64,000 nt of DNA from Mycobacterium sp. ITM-2016-00317 (lineage in GTDB: Bacteria; Actinomycetota; Actinomycetes; Mycobacteriales; Mycobacteriaceae), in the NCBI RefSeq assembly GCF_002968295.1, contig NZ_CP134399.1, forward strand, positions 3,720,001 through 3,784,000, read 5' to 3'. Positions 24,492 through 36,884 of this stretch are shown one piece after another. A program made the position numbers and the translations under genes. The notes under the pieces are model-generated. The model did not search any database. It was not told the DNA's origin and worked only from the letters and a program-made list of their open reading frames with translations. Position 1 is the stretch's first letter. Every line of letters starts with the position of its first letter.

Positions 24492-26144
24492 ATGAGCATT
24501 GGATTCCCGACCGAGCAGGCCGATGACCTGGCACGTGGGTTCGTCCCCTTTCCCCAGGACCGGGCCGAGGTGTACCGCCAGGCCGGTTACTGGACCGACC
24601 GGCCCCTCGACTCGATCCTGACGGACGCGGCCGCCGCGTGGCCCGACAGACCGGCAATCATCGACGCCACGCAGAGCTACACGTTCGCGGAGTTGGCGTT
24701 GGCGGCCGACCGGGCGGCTGCCGGACTGGCCGAGCTGGGCGTCCGACCGGGTGACCGGGTGCTGCTGCAGCTGCCCAATTCGTGCCAGTTCGCGGTTGCC
24801 CTGTTCGGGCTGTTGCGCGCCGGCGCGGTACCGGTGATGTGTCTGACCGGACACCGGACCGCCGAACTCGGCCACTTCGCCGAAGTCAGCGGTGCCACGG
24901 CGCTGATCGTCCCCGACCGGGCCGCCGGGTTCGACTACCGCGAGATGGCCGCATCGGTGGCGGCCGAGCATCCGGCGCTGCGCCATGTGATCGTCGACGG
25001 CGAACCCGGGCCGTTCGTCGCGTGGTCGTCGGTCCGCGACGCTGAGAGCCCGCCTGTGGAGCGCGCGCCGGTCGATCCCTCGCTGCCCGCGCTGCTGTTG
25101 GTGTCCGGCGGCACCACCGGCCTGCCGAAGCTGATCGCGCGCACCCACAACGATTATCTGTACAACGCCGTCACCTGCGCGCAGGCGTGCGGCATGACCG
25201 GTGACGACGCGTACCTGGTCGCGCTGCCGGCCGGGCACAACTTCCCGCTGGGCTGCCCGGGGCTGCTCGGTTCGATGACGGTCGGGGCACCGACGGTGTT
25301 CACCGCCGACCCCAGCCCCGAGAATGCGTTCGCGTTGATCGACAAGCACCGGATCACGGTCACCGGGCTGGTGAACGCTCTGGCCAAGGTGTGGGCGCAG
25401 GCCTGCGAGTGGGAGCCGGTGCTGCCGACATCGTTGCGGTTCGTCCAGGTCGGCGGCTCGCGGATGAGCCCCGAGGAGGCACGCTTCATCCTGGAGCGCC
25501 TGACCCCGGGCATGTCGCAGATCTTCGGGATGGCCGAGGGGATGCTGAACTTCACCCGCCCCGGCGACCCCGAGGACGTCGTCGTACACACCCAGGGACG
25601 CCCGATGTCGCCTCTCGACGAGATGCGCGTGGTCGACGAGAACGGCGACGAGGTGGCGCCCGGTCAGGAGGGTGAGCTGCTGGTGCGTGGGCCCTACACC
25701 CTCAACGGTTACTACCGGGCCGACGACGCCAATGCCCGCTCCTTCTCCCCCGACGGCTTCTACCGCACCGGTGATCGGGTGCGCATCTTCGCCGACGGCC
25801 CACGCGCCGGGTACGTGGAGGTGACCGGACGGATCAAGGACGTGATCCACCGCGGCGGCGAAACCGTGTCGGCGACCGACCTGGAAGATCATCTGCACAC
25901 CCATCCGGCGATCTACGCAGCCGCGGCCGTCGCACTCCCCGATGACTACCTGGGTGAGAAGATCTGCGCCGCAGTGGTTTTCCGGGGTAAACCGATCACC
26001 CTGACCGAGCTGAACGCTTTCCTCGACGAGCGTGGCGCCTCTACTCACGCCCGGCCCGACGTGCTCACCCCGGTGCGGTCGCTGCCGACGACGGCTGTGG
26101 GCAAGGTCGACAAGAAGCAGTTGGTCGCACAGCTCACGTCCTGA
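24492..26144 (+). CDS. mbtA: MbtA, aryl acid-AMP ligase that loads the mycobactin starter
   Basis: A 550-residue ANL-family adenylating enzyme that activates the aryl acid with ATP and transfers it to the MbtB aryl carrier. Motifs: ATP loop LLLVSGGTTGLPKLI; aryl-acid pocket motif PAGHNFPLGCPG; IFGMAEGMLNFTR; YRTGDRVRIFADG; hinge TGRIKDVIHRGGETV; catalytic Lys near TAVGKVDKKQLV. ATG 24492 is followed directly by the conserved MSIGFPTEQADDL region; the long upstream open frame is antisense to mbtB. From memory, salicylate-specific MbtA has Ala where residue 254 here is Gly (HNFPLGCPG). This could suit a bulkier 6-methylsalicylate from the nearby PKS, which is inference. It is divergent from mbtB under tandem IdeR boxes. 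Confidence 0.96.
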   Translation: MSIGFPTEQADDLARGFVPFPQDRAEVYRQAGYWTDRPLDSILTDAAAAWPDRPAIIDATQSYTFAELALAADRAAAGLAELGVRPGDRVLLQLPNSCQFAVALFGLLRAGAVPVMCLTGHRTAELGHFAEVSGATALIVPDRAAGFDYREMAASVAAEHPALRHVIVDGEPGPFVAWSSVRDAESPPVERAPVDPSLPALLLVSGGTTGLPKLIARTHNDYLYNAVTCAQACGMTGDDAYLVALPAGHNFPLGCPGLLGSMTVGAPTVFTADPSPENAFALIDKHRITVTGLVNALAKVWAQACEWEPVLPTSLRFVQVGGSRMSPEEARFILERLTPGMSQIFGMAEGMLNFTRPGDPEDVVVHTQGRPMSPLDEMRVVDENGDEVAPGQEGELLVRGPYTLNGYYRADDANARSFSPDGFYRTGDRVRIFADGPRAGYVEVTGRIKDVIHRGGETVSATDLEDHLHTHPAIYAAAAVALPDDYLGEKICAAVVFRGKPITLTELNAFLDERGASTHARPDVLTPVRSLPTTAVGKVDKKQLVAQLTS

Positions 26145-26173
26145 GCGGGATGTCCGGCAGGTCGTGCTCGGGG

Positions 26174-26216
26174 TAGGCTGGCCCGGTCGGGACCAACCGG
26201 TCCCCTCAGCGAGGGG
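26174..26216 (+). promoter_or_regulatory. Candidate promoter and two-hairpin leader of the dehydrogenase gene
   Basis: A -10-like TAGGCT (26174-26179) is followed by a short leader. The leader contains a perfect hairpin GGGACC-AACC-GGTCCC (26189-26204). A second perfect hairpin CCCCTC-AGC-GAGGGG (26202-26216) follows. The two share bases 26202-26204 and so exclude each other. The second hairpin pairs the GAGGGG Shine-Dalgarno of the GTG start at 26225. The arrangement looks like a small translational switch, but no ligand class is recognised. Confidence 0.4.
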
Positions 26217-26224
26217 TTGGCAAT

Positions 26225-27445
26225 GTGCTCGATGAACCGGGCATCCGATGCCCCACCGCCCCCCTCGTCCCTGAGACGGCTTTGATGACCGGACGCACTG
26301 AGACAGAACGACTTTCGATCGGCGTCCTGGCGGGCTCCCGCAAGCCCGACGAGTACCGGCTGCCCATCCACCCCGCTCATTTCAGCCGGCTCGGTCCCCA
26401 GGTGCGCCCCAAGGTGTTCCTCGAGCACGGATACGGAGCCCGGTTCGGCGCGACAGACGACGGGCTGTCGGAGTTCGTCGGTGGAATCCGCACCCGCGAG
26501 CAACTGATCGCCGAGTGCGATGTGATCCTGCTGCCCAAAGTGCAGGCCGCAGACCTCGCCGAATGCGCTGTCGGACAGATCGTCTGGGGCTGGCCGCACT
26601 GCGTGCAGGACCGTGAGCTCACCCAGGTGGCGATCGACCGGAAACTGACCCTCGTCGCTTTCGAGGCAATGAACCACTGGCGGCCCGACGGCGGCTTCGG
26701 CCTGCATGTCTTCCACAAGAACAACGAGCTGGCCGGGTACTGCTCCGTGCTGCACGCGATGCAGCTGGCCGGCATCACCGGCAGCTACGGCCGTCGGCTC
26801 AGCGCCGCCATCCTGGGGTTCGGTGCGACGGCCCGTGGGGCGGTCACCGCGCTCAACGCCCACGGCGTCGACGATGTCCACGTCCTCACCAACCGCGACG
26901 TCGCCGCCGTCGGATCACCGATCCCCTCCACGCAGATTTCGCAGATGGGCGGTGACTCGGACACCCCCGGGGGGATCTGGGCGGACGTGCCGGACGGGCG
27001 CGTTCCGATCGCGGAGTTCCTCGCCGCCAAAGACATCGTCGTCAACTGTGTGCTTCAGGATCCGAACGCGCCGCTGATCTTCGCCTCCGAGGACGACCTG
27101 CCCTCGTTCGCACCGCGGAGTCTCATCGTCGACGTCTCCTGCGATGTGGGCATGGGCTTCACCTGGGCCCGACCCACCTCGTTCGTCGAGCCGATGATCG
27201 CGCTGGCCAACGACGTGCTCTACTACGCGGTCGACCACAGCCCGTCGTATCTATGGGACTCGGCGACGTGGGAGATCAGTGAAGCATTGCTGCCTCACCT
27301 GGAAGCACTGCTGGAGGGCCCCGCGACGTGGGACCGCACGCCCACCATCGCCCGCGCGATCGAGATCCGCGACGGCGTCGTCCTCAACGAGAGCATCCTG
27401 GCGTTCCAACACCGCGACCACGCGTATCCCCACGTGGTCAGGTGA
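26225..27445 (+). CDS. N5-(carboxyethyl)ornithine synthase-like, alanine dehydrogenase/PNT family oxidoreductase
   Basis: A 406-residue NAD(P)-dependent dehydrogenase of the alanine dehydrogenase/transhydrogenase fold. The N-terminal part (LSIGVLAGSRKPDEYRLPIH, FLEHGYGARFGATDDG) and the Rossmann segment (LSAAILGFGATARGAVTALN) resemble N5-(carboxyethyl)ornithine synthases. Those enzymes reductively couple pyruvate to the side-chain amine of ornithine or lysine. Saccharopine dehydrogenase-like enzymes are relatives, so the substrate is uncertain. GTG 26225 has a GAGGGG Shine-Dalgarno eight bases upstream; ATG 26285 is the alternative, with a weaker site, and homology begins only after it. The gene stands right after mbtA, where mbtJ occurs in M. 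tuberculosis. A link to lysine-derived siderophore chemistry is possible but unproven. Confidence 0.75.
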   Translation: MLDEPGIRCPTAPLVPETALMTGRTETERLSIGVLAGSRKPDEYRLPIHPAHFSRLGPQVRPKVFLEHGYGARFGATDDGLSEFVGGIRTREQLIAECDVILLPKVQAADLAECAVGQIVWGWPHCVQDRELTQVAIDRKLTLVAFEAMNHWRPDGGFGLHVFHKNNELAGYCSVLHAMQLAGITGSYGRRLSAAILGFGATARGAVTALNAHGVDDVHVLTNRDVAAVGSPIPSTQISQMGGDSDTPGGIWADVPDGRVPIAEFLAAKDIVVNCVLQDPNAPLIFASEDDLPSFAPRSLIVDVSCDVGMGFTWARPTSFVEPMIALANDVLYYAVDHSPSYLWDSATWEISEALLPHLEALLEGPATWDRTPTIARAIEIRDGVVLNESILAFQHRDHAYPHVVR

Positions 27446-27578
27446 CCCGCTGGCTGGCGGTCGGCGCCGTCGGTCCCCATGCGGCGATGTGAGCAGGATC
27501 GGGCGGAATCGCCCCTTCCGAATCGGACGGCCAGGCAGTTCGGCATCACCCCGGCGACGATCCGGATTTGTCAGACCT

Positions 27579-27594
27579 TCGAACTAGTGTTCGA
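27579..27594 (+). promoter_or_regulatory. LexA (SOS) box upstream of the 13E12-type HNH gene
   Basis: TCGAACTAGTGTTCGA is a perfect match to the mycobacterial SOS box TCGAAC-N4-GTTCGA. It ends three bases before the ATG at 27598, so a leaderless or very short-leader transcript is likely and LexA would block it directly. In M. tuberculosis some 13E12-family genes are known to be DNA-damage inducible. Confidence 0.85.
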
Positions 27595-27597
27595 GGT

Positions 27598-28911
27598 ATG
27601 GAGTTGGTGGCCGAGGCGGTGGGGACGATCGCCGAACAGGTCGCCGTGCTGTCCAAGGCCGCCGACGAGGTGTCCCACCGCGAGCTGATCGGGCTGCTGG
27701 CCGAATTGACGACGGTGTTGCGGTCCATTCCGGCGGTGGAGCACAAAGTGCTGAGCCGATTGATGGAGGAGACCGAGCCGTGCCGGTTGGGTGAGGCGAC
27801 GTGGAAGAAAGTCCTCACCACGTCGTTGCGGGTCTCCGGCGCCGAGGCGGCACGCCGGCTGGCGCGCGCGAAGACGTTGGGGCCGCGACGTGCGATGACC
27901 GGGGAACCGTTGCCGCCGGCGTGGGAGGCCACCGCGGCGGCGCAAGCCGAGGGGCTGCTCGATGAGGAGCATGTCGCGGTGATCGCGAAGTTCCACAAGA
28001 AGCTGCCCGCCTGGGTCGATGTCGATACCCGTGCGGCCGCGGATCGGCAGCTGGCCCACAACGGCTCGGGGCTGGATCCGGAGAACCTGGCCGCCGCGGC
28101 GGCGAGATTGTTGACGAAGATCGATCAGGATGGTCCCGAACCGTCAGACCAGGAGCGGGCCCGCCGGCGTGGCATCACGATCAGCAAGCAGGGGTGCGAC
28201 GGCACCGCCGCCATCTCCGGAACACTGACCCCCGAGGCGCTGGCGGTCTGGGAGGCGATCTTGGCCAAAGAAGCCGCCCCCGGAGCCAACACCGACGGCC
28301 CCGATACCCGCACCCCGGCCCAGCGCCGCCACGACGCGTTTTTGGCCGTGGGGCGCCGGGCACTTGAATCCGGCGAACTGGGCACCCACAACGGACTGCC
28401 GACCACGGTGATCGTGTCCACCACCCTCCAGGAACTCCAGAAAGGCGCCGGGGGCTCGGTCACCGGCGGCGGATCACTGTTGCCCATGCGGGATCTGATC
28501 CGGATGGCCGCCAACGCCCACCACTACCTGTATGTCTACGACCAACACAGCGGCCAATCCCTGTACCTGGGCCGCTCCAAAAGACTGGCCACCGCGGCGC
28601 AGCGGATCGTGTTGCATGCGCGCGACCGCGGCTGCACCCGGCCCGGGTGCAGCGCCCCCGGCTACTGGTGCCAGGTCCACCACGCCACCACCGACTGGAA
28701 AGACGGCGGCCACACCGACATCGATGAGCTGACCTTCGCCTGCCCGTCAGATCACCGCATGCTCGACAAGACGGGCTGGAGCACCACCCGCAACACCAAG
28801 AACCAGACCGAATGGCACCCGCCACCAGAGCTGGATACCGGCCAACACCGCATCAACGGCTACCACCACCCCGACCGCTATCTCCTCCCCGAAGACGACC
28901 AAGGCCCGTAA
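27598..28911 (+). CDS. DUF222/13E12-repeat family HNH endonuclease-like protein
   Basis: A 437-residue protein with the all-helical DUF222 region first (MELVAEAVGTIAEQVAVLSK through LAAAAARLLTKID). An HNH-type zinc nuclease motif follows near the C-terminus (CTRPGCSAPGYWCQVHH, then ACPSDHRMLD). This is the REP13E12 family, repeated many times in mycobacterial genomes. The molecular role is unknown; a DNA-damage-linked nuclease is the usual guess. ATG 27598 is chosen over the in-frame TTG at 27568 because the SOS box and promoter lie in between. It converges with the polyketide synthase gene, nine bases stop to stop. Members often mark variable chromosomal positions, which fits the non-M. tuberculosis gene content here. 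Confidence 0.9.
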   Translation: MELVAEAVGTIAEQVAVLSKAADEVSHRELIGLLAELTTVLRSIPAVEHKVLSRLMEETEPCRLGEATWKKVLTTSLRVSGAEAARRLARAKTLGPRRAMTGEPLPPAWEATAAAQAEGLLDEEHVAVIAKFHKKLPAWVDVDTRAAADRQLAHNGSGLDPENLAAAAARLLTKIDQDGPEPSDQERARRRGITISKQGCDGTAAISGTLTPEALAVWEAILAKEAAPGANTDGPDTRTPAQRRHDAFLAVGRRALESGELGTHNGLPTTVIVSTTLQELQKGAGGSVTGGGSLLPMRDLIRMAANAHHYLYVYDQHSGQSLYLGRSKRLATAAQRIVLHARDRGCTRPGCSAPGYWCQVHHATTDWKDGGHTDIDELTFACPSDHRMLDKTGWSTTRNTKNQTEWHPPPELDTGQHRINGYHHPDRYLLPEDDQGP

Positions 28912-28920
28912 CCCGAATGC

Positions 28921-34047
<5,127 letters not shown>

Positions 34048-34095
34048 CCTGGCACAACGCGTTTGCTCGCGCGGAGGTACCCGGGTGCGGGGCGC

Positions 34096-34479
34096 TCAGC
34101 GGTGTGGCGGCGGCTGCGCTCCCGGGTCCTCGGGATCGACCTCGACCGCGTACGACGTGATCGTGGTGACCTCGTCGCCGTCGAACTCGTAGAAGGCACA
34201 ACTGGCGACGGCGGTCACCCCGTCGGGCCGCACGTAGCGGACGACGGTGTCCACCGCGACCACGTCACCGCCGCCGGCGACGACCCGCCGGTCGAATTCC
34301 ACCGTGGTGCCCTTCAGGCTCTCCAGCGTGTCCTGACACGTGCGCCGGACCGCGTCGGCGCCTTCGAGCACCATGCCGCCGACGATCGTCCACCGGACGT
34401 CGCGGGCGAGGTGGTCGAGCGCGTCCTCGAAGCGGTGCTCGGAGAACGCGCGGGCCACCGCGGCCGGGTCGAATGCCAT
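34096..34479 (-). CDS. SnoaL/NTF2-like small protein
   Basis: A 127-residue protein with an NTF2-like cone fold: the N-terminal helix pair (VARAFSEHRFEDALDHLARD), the conserved VRWTIVGGMVLEGADAV strand and turn, then beta strands ending FDGDEVTTITSYAVEV. SnoaL-like proteins include polyketide cyclases and many uncharacterised ketosteroid isomerase-fold proteins. It lies 48 bases upstream of the MSAS-type PKS on the same strand, so co-transcription and a helper role in aryl formation are conceivable. Such proteins are common in mycobacteria, so the link is only positional. It is divergent from the F420-dependent oxidoreductase. Confidence 0.75.
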   Translation of the reverse strand: MAFDPAAVARAFSEHRFEDALDHLARDVRWTIVGGMVLEGADAVRRTCQDTLESLKGTTVEFDRRVVAGGGDVVAVDTVVRYVRPDGVTAVASCAFYEFDGDEVTTITSYAVEVDPEDPGAQPPPHR

Positions 34480-34514
34480 GGGCCGACCGTAGCGTCCCGG
34501 ACGTCCGGCACGGT

Positions 34515-35387
34515 ATGAGTAGACGTATGAATCTGTCCGGCGTCGGCCTGTGGAGTTCTCAACTGCGATATGGAAATCCGGAGGAAGCGGCCGAAGCCGC
34601 CGCCGAACTGGACGGGCTCGGCTACACCGCCCTGTGGATCCCCGACGTCGGCGGACCGGTGCTGGACTCGGTGGACAACCTGTTGTCGGCCACCGAGAAG
34701 ACGACGATCGCGACGGGCATCCTGAACCTGTGGATGCACGATCCGGCCGAGGTCGCGGCCCGCTACGCCACGCTGACCGAGGCGCACGGCGAGCGGTTCC
34801 TGCTCGGCATCGGGTGCAGCCACGCGCCGCTGATCGACTCGCAGGAGCCGGGGCGCTACCGCAAGCCGCTGGCCGCCACCAAAGCGTTCCTGGACGGCAT
34901 CGACGCGTCCCCGCAGCCGGTGCCGACCGGCAACCGGGTGCTGGCCGCGCTGGGCCCGAAGATGCTGCAGTTGTCGGCGACGCGTGCGGGCGGCGCGCAC
35001 CCGTACCTGACCACCCCCGAGCACACCCACCAGGCCCGCGAGGTGCTCGGCGCAGGGCCTATGTTGCTGCCCGAGCAGACCGTGATGCTCACCGACGACC
35101 GGGACCTGGCCCGCGAGGTGGGCACCCAGTGGCTGCAGTCCTACCTGGCGCTGCCCAACTACGCGAACAACCTGCTGCGGCTCGGCTTCACGGAGGAGGA
35201 CCTGAGCACGGTCAGTGACCGGGTGTTCGACGCGCTGATCGCGTGGGGCGACGAGGACGCGGTCGCCCGGCGCGTGCAGGATCATCTCGACGCCGGCGCC
35301 GACCACGTCTGCGTCCAGGTCCTGACCGCCGATCCGCGCGAGTTCCCGCGCGAACAGTGGCGCAGGCTGGCCGCGGCGCTGCTGTAG
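34515..35387 (+). CDS. LLM-class F420-dependent oxidoreductase (TIGR03620-like)
   Basis: A 290-residue luciferase-like monooxygenase-family protein. It starts MSRRMNLSGVGLWSSQLRYG and shows LGYTALWIPDVGGPVLD, ATGILNLWMHDPAEVAARY and RFLLGIGCSHAPLID, the TIM-barrel segments typical of mycobacterial F420-dependent reductases. Its substrate cannot be read from sequence. ATG 34515 is used; ATG 34527 is a near alternative. Only 35 bases separate it from the divergent SnoaL-like gene, so the two share a promoter region. It lies between the PKS region and hemW, with little sign of belonging to the siderophore genes. Confidence 0.85.
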   Translation: MSRRMNLSGVGLWSSQLRYGNPEEAAEAAAELDGLGYTALWIPDVGGPVLDSVDNLLSATEKTTIATGILNLWMHDPAEVAARYATLTEAHGERFLLGIGCSHAPLIDSQEPGRYRKPLAATKAFLDGIDASPQPVPTGNRVLAALGPKMLQLSATRAGGAHPYLTTPEHTHQAREVLGAGPMLLPEQTVMLTDDRDLAREVGTQWLQSYLALPNYANNLLRLGFTEEDLSTVSDRVFDALIAWGDEDAVARRVQDHLDAGADHVCVQVLTADPREFPREQWRRLAAALL

Positions 35388-35397
35388 ACCGCGGCGG

Positions 35398-36582
35398 TCA
35401 GCTCAGCAGGTCGCGCACCACCGCGTCGGCGAGCAGCCGCCCGCGGTCGGTGAGCACCAACCGGTCCCCCTCGGCGCGCAGCAGGCCGTCGGCGACGGCG
35501 CGGTCGGCGCGGGCCCGTTCGACCGCCGACAGCACCTGCACGGGCAGACCGCTGCGCAACCGCGCCCGCAGCATCACGTCCTCGACGTGCGAGGTCTGCG
35601 CGTCCAGCTCCTCGTAGTCGGCGACGGGCAGCGCACCGCCCTCGAGGGCGGCCGCATACGCGTTGGGGTGCTTGACGTTCCACCACCGGATCGAGTCGAC
35701 GTAGCCGTGCGCGCCCGGCCCGGCGCCCCACCACTGGCCGCCGTCCCAGTAGCCGATGTTGTGTCTGCACTCCCCGCCCGGGCGGCTCCAGTTCGACACC
35801 TCGTACCAGTCGAAGCCGGCCTCGGCCAGGCGCCGGTCGAGCAGTTCGTAGCGACGGGCGAGCACGTCGTCGTCGGGAGCCGGAAGCTCACCGCGGCGTA
35901 CCCGGCGGGCCAGCGCGGTGCCGTCCTCGACGATCAGCGCGTAGGCCGACACGTGGTCGACGCCGGCCTGCACTGCCGCGTCCACCGACGCCATCAGGTC
36001 GGCGTCGGTCTCGCCGGGGGTGCCGTAGATCAGGTCGAGGTTGACGTGGTCGAAGCCAGCCGCCCTGGCCTCCCGGGCCGCATCGAGCGCCCGACCCGGC
36101 GAGTGCACGCGGTCCAGCGCCGCGAGCACGTGCGGCGCGGTCGACTGCATGCCCAGCGAGATCCGGGTGTAGCCGGCGCGGCGCAGCGCGGCGAAGAACG
36201 CCGGCGACGTGGACTCGGGGTTGGACTCGGTGGTCACCTCGGCGCCGGGGGCCAGCGCGAAGTGGTCGCGGATCGCGTCGAGCACGGCGGTCAGCCCCGC
36301 CGCGCCGAGCAGCGACGGCGTCCCGCCGCCGACGAACACGGTCTCGACGGCCGGCGGTTGCGCCAGGTGCGCCGCGGCCAACCGCAGTTCCGTGCGCAGC
36401 GCGGCCAGCCAGCCGTCGGGGTTGGCGCCGCCCAACTCGGCGGGGGTGTAGGTGTTGAAGTCGCAGTATCCGCAGCGGGTGGCGCAGAACGGCACGTGGA
36501 TGTACAGACCGAACGGACGGCCGGCCCGGACCGTCATATCGGGCAGCAGGGCTCGCTGCGCAGTGTCCGGCGGTGAAGTCAC
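35398..36582 (-). CDS. hemW: Radical SAM protein HemW/HemN-like
   Basis: A 394-residue radical SAM protein with the 4Fe-4S motif CxxxCxxC at Cys33, Cys37 and Cys40 (VPFCATRCGYCDFNTY). SAM-binding segments follow (VFVGGGTPSLLG, TTESNPEST, RISLGMQS), and the C-terminal HemN-type domain ends GDRLVLTDRGRLLADAVVRDLL. M. tuberculosis annotation calls it hemN (coproporphyrinogen III dehydrogenase). Many of these shorter proteins are HemW haem chaperones rather than true oxidases, and I prefer HemW. GTG 36582 begins VTSPPDTAQRALLPDM; ATG 36537 is an alternative nearer the conserved domain. Confidence 0.85.
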   Translation of the reverse strand: MTSPPDTAQRALLPDMTVRAGRPFGLYIHVPFCATRCGYCDFNTYTPAELGGANPDGWLAALRTELRLAAAHLAQPPAVETVFVGGGTPSLLGAAGLTAVLDAIRDHFALAPGAEVTTESNPESTSPAFFAALRRAGYTRISLGMQSTAPHVLAALDRVHSPGRALDAAREARAAGFDHVNLDLIYGTPGETDADLMASVDAAVQAGVDHVSAYALIVEDGTALARRVRRGELPAPDDDVLARRYELLDRRLAEAGFDWYEVSNWSRPGGECRHNIGYWDGGQWWGAGPGAHGYVDSIRWWNVKHPNAYAAALEGGALPVADYEELDAQTSHVEDVMLRARLRSGLPVQVLSAVERARADRAVADGLLRAEGDRLVLTDRGRLLADAVVRDLLS

Positions 36583-36663
36583 CTGCCCAGTCTTCCAGAG
36601 CGGACTTTCGCGCACCGTGAGCGCAAGTATCGCCCGGTTTAGTGCCGGTGTGGGTGTCCGTGG

Positions 36664-36669
36664 CACAAT
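36664..36669 (+). promoter_or_regulatory. -10 hexamer for the leaderless Cys-rich uORF of sirA
   Basis: CACAAT stands seven bases upstream of GTG 36677. That is the spacing expected if transcription starts on the first base of the GTG codon, making the uORF leaderless. Confidence 0.5.
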
Positions 36670-36676
36670 GGCCGGC

Positions 36677-36769
36677 GTGACTGCCCACAGCTTCCCTCGC
36701 CGGGTCTCGCTCGTGGTGCGCCGTCATGTCGACTTCAAGCGTGTTTGCACCTGTTGTTGTCTGCCGTAG
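36677..36769 (+). CDS. Leaderless Cys-rich leader peptide (uORF) of the sirA-cysH operon
   Basis: A 30-codon ORF starting GTG-ACT-GCC and ending KRVCTCCCLP then TAG, so four cysteine codons fall in the last seven residues. It sits 115 bases before sirA. Leaderless short ORFs with terminal polycysteine tracts act as cysteine-responsive attenuators of sulfur-assimilation operons in M. smegmatis. When Cys-tRNA is scarce the ribosome stalls at the tract and downstream expression rises. A longer version from ATG 36668 is possible, but the -10 spacing favours the GTG. Product identity: known class. Mechanism here: inferred from context. Confidence 0.75.
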   Translation: MTAHSFPRRVSLVVRRHVDFKRVCTCCCLP

Positions 36770-36884
36770 TCAGCGGATCTAGGACCCAGCCCACACCAAT
36801 CTCAGCTGGCCGACGGATCTGCGCCGCCGGACAGCCCCCGGTCAGAAGCGCGATCTGAACGCCGGCTCCGAACAGGAGCCAGTA

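Noticed and set aside
34096..34479. Calling the SnoaL-like protein a polyketide cyclase of the MSAS pathway
   Set aside because: MSAS enzymes cyclise their own product, and this family is common and functionally diverse; only proximity supports the link.
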